This document shows, one piece after another, positions 51,043-57,146 of a stretch of DNA of 64,000 bases. The DNA is taken from contig NZ_BOQL01000004.1 in NCBI RefSeq assembly GCF_018332655.1, forward strand, positions 30,347-94,346, written 5' to 3'. The translations under genes and the position numbers were made by a program. Source of the stretch: Actinoplanes auranticolor. GTDB taxonomy: Bacteria; Actinomycetota; Actinomycetes; Mycobacteriales; Micromonosporaceae. How positions within the stretch are numbered: the first letter of the stretch is position 1; the number at the start of each line of letters is the position of its first letter. The notes under the pieces are model-generated. The model made no database searches. It was not told where the DNA came from and worked only from the letters and a program-made list of their open reading frames with translations.

Positions 51043-51926
51043 GCGCGGACGGGCTCGCCGCCGTCGAGACGGTGCTGACCGGGGCGCTCGACAGTGTCCC
51101 GGCGTCCCTGCGGGAGCCGTGCCGGCGGATCGCGCACGCCGGCGGCGCACGGCTGCGGGCCGGGCTCGTGCTGGCGGTCGCCGGCCGGGCCTGGCCCGGC
51201 ACGTCCCGGCGCACGGCCACCGCCGCGGCGGCCGTCGAGCTGCTGCATCTGGCCGGCCTCGTGCACGACGACCTGATGCACGAGGCGCCGGTACGCAGCG
51301 GCGTGCCCACCGTCAACGCCAAGGAAGGCACCGCTGTCGCCCTGCTCGCGGGCGACCTGCTGATCGGACTCGCCCACCGGCTCGGTGCCACCGCCGGGGC
51401 CGGCCCGCTCCTCGGCGACGCCCTGACCGAGCGCTGTACCGGGTCGGTCCTCGAGGCCGACAACCGCTTCCACCCCGAGGTGAGCGCGACGACGGCCCTG
51501 CGCATCGCCGAGCTGAAGACCGGCACCCTGCTGGCCGCGGCCGGCCGGCTCGGCGCGCTGGTCACCGCGTCGCCGGAGGACGGACTACACGAGTACGGCC
51601 TGGCGTACGGCACCGCGCTGCACCTGCTGGAGGACGTCCGCGATCCGGGCCCGTCCTTCGCCGCGGGGATCGTCACGCTGCCCGCCGTGCACGCCCTGGC
51701 CGCCCGTCCGGAACTGCGCCGCCTGCTCCGTCCGGGGCTGGCCGGGGCGCACCGTCAGCACGCCGGCGAGCTGCTGGCCACCGGCGTGCCACCGGCCCTG
51801 ACGACGATCGGGCAGTTGGTGGAACAGGCCGCCGCAGCCCGGCCGGACCTGGCGGACATGACGAAGCGGTGCCGGGACAGTCAGCTCTCGCTGATGCCCC
51901 GGCACCGCCCCGTGCTCAATTCGTGA
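51039..51926 (+). CDS. Polyprenyl synthase-like protein with altered aspartate motifs
   Basis: The 295-residue protein has the polyprenyl synthase fold: GGARLRAGLVLAVAGRAW, then the first motif HDDLMHEAPVRSGVPTVN and KTGTLLAAAGRLGA. The second motif region is LLEDVRDPG. The usual DDxxD motifs read DDLMH (77-81) and EDVRD (198-202), so the last Asp of the first and the first Asp of the second are replaced. This may change metal binding or activity. The ATG overlaps the MMPL stop (ATGA), so an isoprenoid product could be the exported cargo; that is inference. The 3' end overlaps the convergent anti-sigma gene by 11 bases. Confidence 0.82.
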   Translation: MSADGLAAVETVLTGALDSVPASLREPCRRIAHAGGARLRAGLVLAVAGRAWPGTSRRTATAAAAVELLHLAGLVHDDLMHEAPVRSGVPTVNAKEGTAVALLAGDLLIGLAHRLGATAGAGPLLGDALTERCTGSVLEADNRFHPEVSATTALRIAELKTGTLLAAAGRLGALVTASPEDGLHEYGLAYGTALHLLEDVRDPGPSFAAGIVTLPAVHALAARPELRRLLRPGLAGAHRQHAGELLATGVPPALTTIGQLVEQAAAARPDLADMTKRCRDSQLSLMPRHRPVLNS

Positions 51927-52614
51927 GCGTGCCCCGCAGCAGGCTCTTGCCGGAATGCGCGGCGTCACCGTCGTACGCCTCCGCGGAGACGTCCACCAGC
52001 CGGTAGCGGTTGAGATCCGCACCCGGCGGCAGCGGCAGCACCACGTCGGCGGCACCCGAGAGCGCGGCGCTGGACAGATTGCCCATCGCCATCATCCTCG
52101 TCATGTCGTCCGGATCGATGAGCCACACCTCGTAGTAGCCGGTCGTCAGTGGCAGGTTGCGCACGTCGAGGCGCAGCTTGCTGCCCTCGATGACCTCCGC
52201 CGCTCCCCCGGCCGCCACCGGCGCACCGCCGAGCCGGCCCAGACTCGCCTTGGCGGTCACCGCGGGCGGTTCCGGACGGTCGGTGAAACGCTGCACCGTG
52301 ACGGTGCCGGCGATGGCGAGCACTGCAGCGGCCGCCGCCGCGAGCACGGGCAGGACCCAGCGCCGTTCCCGCCGTTGCGGCAGGCGCCGCACGGGTGCGG
52401 TCACCGCGGCCTCGATGCCCGCCCACACGCGCTCGGGCGGCGGCGGCAGCGCCCGCAGGCCCTGCGTCTCCGCACCCAGCTCGGCCACGTGCCGCAGGTC
52501 GTCGATCTCCGCACTGCACCCCGGGCACTCGGCCAGGTGGACGGATTCGTCGCTGTCCGCCGTTTCCTCAGAGAGCGCGAGAAGGACCAGCCGATCGGGA
52601 TCCAGATGCTGCAC
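51916..52614 (-). CDS. rskA: RskA-like anti-sigma factor
   Basis: The 232-residue protein has a cytoplasmic zinc anti-sigma domain (HLAECPGC, HxxxCxxC), one membrane helix (LPVLAAAAAAVLAIAGTVTV, about 87-106) and an extracytoplasmic RskA-type domain (RLDVRNLPLTTGYYEVWLID; LPPGADLNRYRLVDVSAEAY). It should hold the SigK-like factor inactive until proteolysis. The GTG start lies inside the sigma gene: 47 bases overlap in a different frame. The name rests on domain type and the paired sigma factor. Confidence 0.85.
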   Translation of the reverse strand: MQHLDPDRLVLLALSEETADSDESVHLAECPGCSAEIDDLRHVAELGAETQGLRALPPPPERVWAGIEAAVTAPVRRLPQRRERRWVLPVLAAAAAAVLAIAGTVTVQRFTDRPEPPAVTAKASLGRLGGAPVAAGGAAEVIEGSKLRLDVRNLPLTTGYYEVWLIDPDDMTRMMAMGNLSSAALSGAADVVLPLPPGADLNRYRLVDVSAEAYDGDAAHSGKSLLRGTLTN

Positions 52615-53140
52615 CGTCCACCTCCCACCGTCGCCGTAGATTCGCCATGCCCCGCCGGATATGACTCTTGACCGTGCCCAGGGGCAGTCCGGTGAGAGCC
52701 GCTATCTGCGGATGAGTCAGGTCGTCGTAGAACGCCAGCTCCAGGCTGCGCCGTTGCTCGGCAGGCAGCTGGGCCAGCTCGTCGGCCACCACCAGGCGGT
52801 CCAGCACGCGTTCCGGGCTCTCCTCGTCGGCGACGGGCTGGGCCCGCACCGTCGTGGCCACCCGCTCCTCGCGGGCCGCCGAGCGCAGCCGGTCGACCGC
52901 CTTGCGCCGGGCTATGCCGAGCAACCAGCCGAGCATCCCGCCACGTTCCGGATCAAACGTACCGCGACCTTGCCAGGCCGCCACGAAGGTCGTCTGCGTC
53001 ACGTCCTCCGCGTCGGCGCGGTTGCCCAGCAGGCGTACGCCGAGATAGAGAACCGCGCCGCCATAGCGGTCGTACGCCAGGCGCAGCGCATGCTCGTCGC
53101 CCGCCCGGAAGCGTTCGGCGAGTTCGTCGTCGGGATTCAT
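52568..53140 (-). CDS. sigK: ECF sigma factor, SigK-like
   Basis: The sigma factor has 190 residues, from ATG 53140 (MNPDDELAERFRAGDEHAL), after AAAGGGGG. Region 2 is NRADAEDVTQTTFVAAWQGR and GWLLGIARRKAVDRLRSAAR; region 4 is LPAEQRRSLELAFYDDLTHP then QIAALTGLPLGTVKSHIRRG. A promoter-like GCATCC-N17-CGAAT lies 22 bases upstream, near the mycobacterial SigK consensus CCATCC-N16/17-CGAAT, suggesting autoregulation. The RskA-like partner follows. The symbol reflects this promoter match and the partner type. Confidence 0.85.
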   Translation of the reverse strand: MNPDDELAERFRAGDEHALRLAYDRYGGAVLYLGVRLLGNRADAEDVTQTTFVAAWQGRGTFDPERGGMLGWLLGIARRKAVDRLRSAAREERVATTVRAQPVADEESPERVLDRLVVADELAQLPAEQRRSLELAFYDDLTHPQIAALTGLPLGTVKSHIRRGMANLRRRWEVDGAASGSRSAGPSRAL

Positions 53141-53161
53141 CGGCCCCCTTTCCACCTGCTC

Positions 53162-53189
53162 ATTCGCTCCCCGGCCGGGCCGTGGATGC
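53162..53189 (-). promoter_or_regulatory. SigK-type promoter upstream of the sigma gene
   Basis: On the minus strand GCATCC (53189-53184), 17 bases and CGAAT (53166-53162). It points to the sigma gene at 53140. It matches the known SigK consensus at all positions except the first C. Confidence 0.6.
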
Positions 53190-53212
53190 AGTGCGGTCAA
53201 TTTTCTTCAGGT

Positions 53213-53240
53213 GCATCCAGCCGCCCGGTACGCAGCGAAA
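53213..53240 (+). promoter_or_regulatory. SigK-type promoter upstream of the DUF4397-sortase genes
   Basis: GCATCC (53213-53218), 17 bases and CGAAA (53236-53240). It points to the gene at 53286, with about 40 bases of leader containing AGGAGA. Confidence 0.55.
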
Positions 53241-53285
53241 CCACCGGTTGTCCGTACCCGGATACCCACTCGCTAGGAGAATTAG

Positions 53286-54107
53286 ATGCGCCTCGTGCCC
53301 CTGCGCCGCGTGACCGCCGTCGGCGCCGCCACCCTGATCGCCTTCGGCGGTCTCGGTGCGCTGACCGCCACTCCGGCCTTCGCCGCCACCTCCCAGGTCT
53401 CCGTTGTGCACGGCATTCCCGGGCAGAACGTCGACGTGTACGTCAACGGTGAGAAGACCCTGCCGGACTTCGCCCCCGGCAAGGTCGCGGGCCCACTGTC
53501 GCTGGAGGAGGGCAGCTACGACATCGTGCTGACCGAGCCCGGTGACGATATCAGTCAGGCCCTGCTCAAGGTGGACGACGCGGAGATCCCCGGCGGCGCC
53601 GACATCAGCCTGGTGGCGCACCTGAGCGCGACGGGCGAGCCGGCGCTGACCCCGTTCGCCAACGACGTCAAGAAGGTCGCCGCGGGCCAGGCCCGGATCA
53701 TCGTGCGGCACACCGCCGCGGCCCCGGCCGTCGACGTCCGCGCGGGCGGCCAGCCGGTCTTCGAGGACCTGACGAACCCGAAGGAGGCGAAGGCGGACCT
53801 GCCGGCCGGTTCGGTCGAGGCCGACGTGGTGCTGGCCGGCACGGACACCGTGGCCATCGGCCCGGCGGACCTGAACCTCAAGGAGGGCACCGCGACGATC
53901 GTCTACGCGGTCGGCTCGGCCGAGGACGACAACCTCGACCTGGTCACCCAGTCCATCACCGGGCTGCACTCCGCGCCGGGTGGCGTGCCCAGCGGCAGCG
54001 GCGGCATGGCCGACCAGAGTCTCGGTGCCGCCTGGTACGCGCTGGCGGTGGCCGGTCTGCTGATGCTCGCCCTCGGCGTGCGCCGGCTGGTGCCGGGTCG
54101 CCGATGA
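53286..54107 (+). CDS. DUF4397 secreted protein with C-terminal membrane anchor
   Basis: This 273-residue protein has a signal peptide (cleavage near AFA-ATS), two DUF4397 beta domains (SVVHGIPGQNVDVYVNGEKT; ARIIVRHTAAAPAVDVRAGG) and a C-terminal tail. The tail is a Gly/Ser spacer, a hydrophobic helix (WYALAVAGLLMLALGV) and RRLVPGRR. No LPXTG is seen before the helix (GGMADQSLGA). AGGAGA precedes the ATG. The gene is coupled by ATGA to a class F sortase and faces the SigK/RskA-like pair. Confidence 0.88.
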   Translation: MRLVPLRRVTAVGAATLIAFGGLGALTATPAFAATSQVSVVHGIPGQNVDVYVNGEKTLPDFAPGKVAGPLSLEEGSYDIVLTEPGDDISQALLKVDDAEIPGGADISLVAHLSATGEPALTPFANDVKKVAAGQARIIVRHTAAAPAVDVRAGGQPVFEDLTNPKEAKADLPAGSVEADVVLAGTDTVAIGPADLNLKEGTATIVYAVGSAEDDNLDLVTQSITGLHSAPGGVPSGSGGMADQSLGAAWYALAVAGLLMLALGVRRLVPGRR

Positions 54108-54778
54108 CCGTCGGATCTCCGGGCGCGTCCCGCAAGGGCCGCGCCCGGCTCCTCGTCGTGGCCGGGCTCGTGCTGCTGATCGTGGTGGGCGTGGTCGCGT
54201 ACCTGTCGCGGCCGGAGCCGTCCGTCGGCTCCTCGGCGGTCGCCGCCCTGGAGTCCGCGACGCCCACCGCCTCGTCCGCTCCCCCGGCCGCGACCGCTGT
54301 GCCCGAGGCGACGGCACCGGCCGAGGAGATGGCTCCGGCCCGGCTGCGGATCCCCGCCCTCGATCTGGACGCCACCGTGGCCGAGGTCGGCGTCGACGCC
54401 GACAGCGGTGAGTTAGACGTCCCGCCCAGCGTCGACCGGGTCGGCTGGTACCGCTTCGGCCCGGGAATGACCGCGACGGCCGGGTCCATCGTCGTCGCCG
54501 GCCACGTGGACAGCGCCGATCAGGGAAAGGGTGCATTCTTCCGGCTGAGCAGCCTGGAACCGGGTGACAAAATGACGCTGGCCGGGCCCGGCGGCACGGA
54601 CCGCGCATTCAAGGTCGTCGCCCGGGAAAGGTACAGCAAGACCCGCATTCCCCTGGACAAGTATTTCGCCCGCGACGGCGCGCCGCGGCTGACGCTGATC
54701 ACCTGCGGCGGGCCGTTCGACAGCAGGACCGGCCACTACCGCGACAACATCGTCGTGACCGCGGAACCCGTGTCCTGA
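54104..54778 (+). CDS. Class F sortase A (module 2)
   Basis: The sortase has 224 residues: one N-terminal helix (LLVVAGLVLLIVVGVVAYL), a Pro/Ala/Thr linker and a sortase domain from about 77. Catalytic residues are His134 (VAGHVDS), Cys201 (LITCGG) and Arg213 (HYRDNIVV). It overlaps the DUF4397 gene by ATGA and should process that protein or related surface proteins. A strong hairpin follows, so these two genes probably form one transcript from the SigK-type promoter. Confidence 0.92.
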   Translation: MTVGSPGASRKGRARLLVVAGLVLLIVVGVVAYLSRPEPSVGSSAVAALESATPTASSAPPAATAVPEATAPAEEMAPARLRIPALDLDATVAEVGVDADSGELDVPPSVDRVGWYRFGPGMTATAGSIVVAGHVDSADQGKGAFFRLSSLEPGDKMTLAGPGGTDRAFKVVARERYSKTRIPLDKYFARDGAPRLTLITCGGPFDSRTGHYRDNIVVTAEPVS

Positions 54779-54782
54779 CAGC

Positions 54783-54819
54783 GATCTGCCCGCTCGGGCG
54801 ACACCCGGGCGGGCAGATC
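54783..54819 (+). terminator. Terminator hairpin after the sortase gene
   Basis: GATCTGCCCGC pairs with GCGGGCAGATC, extended by CGGG/CCCG around the loop CGACA. It starts five bases after the sortase stop. Confidence 0.7.
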
Positions 54820-54852
54820 AGCGGGTACTCTCACGGCAACGGCCCGTGTCCG

Positions 54853-54894
54853 CCGCCTCCCCCGTTCGGTGGAGGCGGGACATCGGCCGAACGG
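54853..54894 (+). promoter_or_regulatory. Two mutually exclusive hairpins upstream of the LAXTG gene
   Basis: CCGCCTCC (54853-54860) pairs with GGAGGCGG (54871-54878). CCGTTCGG (54862-54869), in the loop of the first, pairs with CCGAACGG (54887-54894). Both cannot form fully together. Then follow unusually AT-rich bases (about 54920-54990) and the gene start at 55091. No known riboswitch is recognised. Confidence 0.35.
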
Positions 54895-55090
54895 TGGATG
54901 CCGAGGGTTCGGAACGGGACCCATATTTTTGCATTAATTCGACCCTAAGAAAGCCTCAATTTTCGCTGGGAAATTGGTGTGGGCGGCCGTTGGCTCTTAA
55001 CGTCTGCATGCCGGTATCCGGCCGGGCCGCCACAGGGGCTCGCGGACCGGCTCATCCGCCAATGAAATGGTTACAGAAGAGGTGCCACCC

Positions 55091-56665
55091 ATGCGAAGGC
55101 CGACTTACCGTCGGGCCGCCCAGCGCCGGGGCCCGGACCGTCGCATCATCGCCGCGGTCGCCGTACTGATCGCCTTCGGCGGGGTGGTCGGTGTCACGCA
55201 GATCTCCAACGCGGACGAGAGCAAGACGGTGGCCTGCGAGGCCCCCGCCGCCGGCCCGGCCGCGCCGGCCGGCAAGAGCGCCGCGACGGACCCCAAGGTC
55301 GGCACCTACACGGACAAGGACGGCGACGTCCAGCACAAGGGCGACGGCCAGCTGGCCAAGGGTGAGCAGGCCCCGAAGCCGCAGCCGGTCGAGAACTGCA
55401 CCACCGGCAAGACGACCGCCAAGCAGGTCAACGGTCTGCAGATCCTCGGCAACAGCTGCGAGGACAGCGACCTCGACCCGCACGACGGCTTCCAGAACGG
55501 CAACCGCTGCGTCTCCACCGAGTTCGGTGAGGTCGGCGAGCAGGCCAGGAACCCGACGCTGCTGATCACCGACTTCCCCGAGTCGGTGCAGGCCAACACG
55601 CCCTTCACGCTGAAGGTCAGCACCCGCAACCTGGTCCGCGACCGCTTCCTCGCGGCCGGCCAGGGCGGCTACTACGTGGAGAGCTCGGTGCTCACCGCGG
55701 AAGGTCTGGTCCGCGGCCACTTCCACACCGCCTGCCGGATGCTCTCCGCCACCGACGAGGCGCCCGACCCGGCCCCGGTGCCCGCGTTCTTCGTGGCCAC
55801 CGAGGACCGCAAGGGCGGCGCGCAGCCCGACACCGTCACGATTCAGGTCCCGGGGCTGCCGCAGGAGGGCATCGCCCAGTGCGCCTCGTGGGCCGGCGAC
55901 GGCTCGCACCGGATCCCGATGATGCAGCGCGCCAACCAGACCCCGGCCCTGGACGCGGTCCGCGTCAAGGTCGAGGGCGGCGACGAGGAGCCTCCCGCCG
56001 AGGAGGAGCCTCCGGCGAACCCGCCCGCCGACAACGGCGGCAACAACGGTGGCAACAACGGCGGCGGTGGCAACAACGGCGGTGACCAGGGTGACGGCGG
56101 CCAGAACAACGGCGGCGGCGACCAGGGTGACGGCGGCCAGAACAACGGCGATGGCGACCAGGGTGACGGCGATCAGGGTGACGGCGGTGCGGTGAACCCC
56201 GGCGCGACCGCGACCCCGAAGACCGGGTCCGGCACGACACCGCCGAAGACCGGCACCGTGACGATTCCTCCGAAGAACGACGCCAGTGCACCGAAGCCCG
56301 GCAAGACCACCAAGCCGGCGCCCGCCGCCAAGCCGGAGAAGGCCGACGAGCCGGAGAAGGCAGCCGACGACGAGTCGGCCGGCGACAACGCGGACACCGC
56401 CGAGCCGGCCCAGGCGCTGGCCGGCAAGACGACCAGGCCCAAGGCGACCGAGGAACCGGCGGCCCAGGTCCTGTCCGACGGCAACAGTGATGACGGCGCG
56501 CCGGACCTGCAGGCCGAGCAGAACGTGCAGACCGAGGACGAGTCGAAGCTGGCCCTGACCGGAGCCAACTCGATGACCTTCATCCTGGGCGGCGCGTTGC
56601 TGATCCTCTGCGGAGCGGTGGTCCTGGGCGCGACCCGGCGCCGCCGGGCCGCGGCCCGCAACTGA
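55091..56665 (+). CDS. Cell-wall-anchored protein with LAXTG sorting signal
   Basis: The protein has 524 residues. A signal peptide (IIAAVAVLIAFGGVVGVTQI) leads to an extracellular domain of unknown family (about 40-300, with four to six cysteines and GHFHTACRM). An Asn/Gly/Asp-rich repeat (about 315-365) and a Lys/Pro/Ala-rich stalk follow. The sorting signal is LALTG (487-491), then a hydrophobic helix and TRRRRAAARN. LAXTG is typically recognised by class E sortases; the two sortases in this window are class F. The ATG at 55091 follows GAGGTG; an upstream in-frame ATG (55067) gives MVTEEVPP and is less likely. Confidence 0.9.
   Translation: MRRPTYRRAAQRRGPDRRIIAAVAVLIAFGGVVGVTQISNADESKTVACEAPAAGPAAPAGKSAATDPKVGTYTDKDGDVQHKGDGQLAKGEQAPKPQPVENCTTGKTTAKQVNGLQILGNSCEDSDLDPHDGFQNGNRCVSTEFGEVGEQARNPTLLITDFPESVQANTPFTLKVSTRNLVRDRFLAAGQGGYYVESSVLTAEGLVRGHFHTACRMLSATDEAPDPAPVPAFFVATEDRKGGAQPDTVTIQVPGLPQEGIAQCASWAGDGSHRIPMMQRANQTPALDAVRVKVEGGDEEPPAEEEPPANPPADNGGNNGGNNGGGGNNGGDQGDGGQNNGGGDQGDGGQNNGDGDQGDGDQGDGGAVNPGATATPKTGSGTTPPKTGTVTIPPKNDASAPKPGKTTKPAPAAKPEKADEPEKAADDESAGDNADTAEPAQALAGKTTRPKATEEPAAQVLSDGNSDDGAPDLQAEQNVQTEDESKLALTGANSMTFILGGALLILCGAVVLGATRRRRAAARN
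56084..56187 (+). repeat. 36-bp tandem repeats in the LAXTG gene
   Basis: GACCAGGGTGACGGC starts at 56084, 56120 and 56156, spaced 36 bases, with a partial fourth copy at 56171. They encode DQGDGGQNNGGG-like units in the wall-spanning stalk. Confidence 0.75.
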
Positions 56666-56680
56666 CGACAGCGGCAGATG

Positions 56681-56713
56681 TTCGCGCGGTCACCGATCCG
56701 GTGACCGCGCGAA
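56681..56713 (+). terminator. Perfect 15-bp hairpin after the LAXTG gene
   Basis: TTCGCGCGGTCACCG pairs with its exact complement across the loop ATC, 16 bases after the stop codon. A T-tract is absent. Confidence 0.7.
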
Positions 56714-56746
56714 CTGCCGTTCCGGCCGGCGGTTAGGGTCCAGCCC

Positions 56747-57109
56747 GTGCCAGGGATCAAGAGAACGACGCCGGCCGGCTGCACGGTCACGGTGTGCCGG
56801 GACTGCTGCTGCGGCAACGCCCGCAAGCACCCGAAGGTCGACCACGACGGCCAGTTGGTCCGGCTGCGCGAGTCGCTGCCGGCCCCGCATCAGGTACGGG
56901 TGAGCGAATGCCTGGACGCCTGCGCGGAGGCGAACGTCATCGTGGTCCACCCGGAGCCCGGCGCCCGCCGCCGGGGAGCCCGGGCGGTGTGGTTCGGCCT
57001 GGTCGGCGACGACGCGGTCGAGGAGGACATCGCGGCCTGGGTCCGCGCGGGCGGCCCGGGCGTGGCCCCGATGCCGGCCATCCTCGAACTCTCCGTCCTG
57101 CGCCGCTGA
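56747..57109 (+). CDS. (2Fe-2S) ferredoxin-domain protein
   Basis: The 120-residue cytoplasmic protein begins at a GTG. TVTVCRDCCCGNARKHPKVD and VSECLDACAEANVIVVHPEP give the four-cysteine pattern of thioredoxin-like 2Fe-2S ferredoxins. Three cysteines in a row (DCCCG) are unusual and may add flexibility in cluster binding. No redox partner is adjacent. Hairpins flank the gene on both sides, so it is probably transcribed alone. Confidence 0.8.
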   Translation: MPGIKRTTPAGCTVTVCRDCCCGNARKHPKVDHDGQLVRLRESLPAPHQVRVSECLDACAEANVIVVHPEPGARRRGARAVWFGLVGDDAVEEDIAAWVRAGGPGVAPMPAILELSVLRR

Positions 57110-57118
57110 TCCACCGAC

Positions 57119-57141
57119 CCGGCCCGCCCGAGGTGGGCCGG
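57119..57141. terminator. Hairpin between the ferredoxin and GGDEF/EAL genes
   Basis: CCGGCCC and GGGCCGG flank a 9-base loop between the convergent genes. It could serve both. Confidence 0.45.
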
Positions 57142-57146
57142 CGGCT

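Noticed and set aside
54941..54950. TTCGACCC as a tRNA T-loop
   Set aside because: No cloverleaf arms can be drawn around it. No other tRNA-like element was found in the window.
54895..54990. Cyclic-di-AMP riboswitch upstream of the LAXTG gene
   Set aside because: A GGGACCCAT-like string and AT-rich bases suggested it, but the other conserved blocks, such as GGGGUGAAUC and the CCGUCAGCUAAC-like core, are absent.
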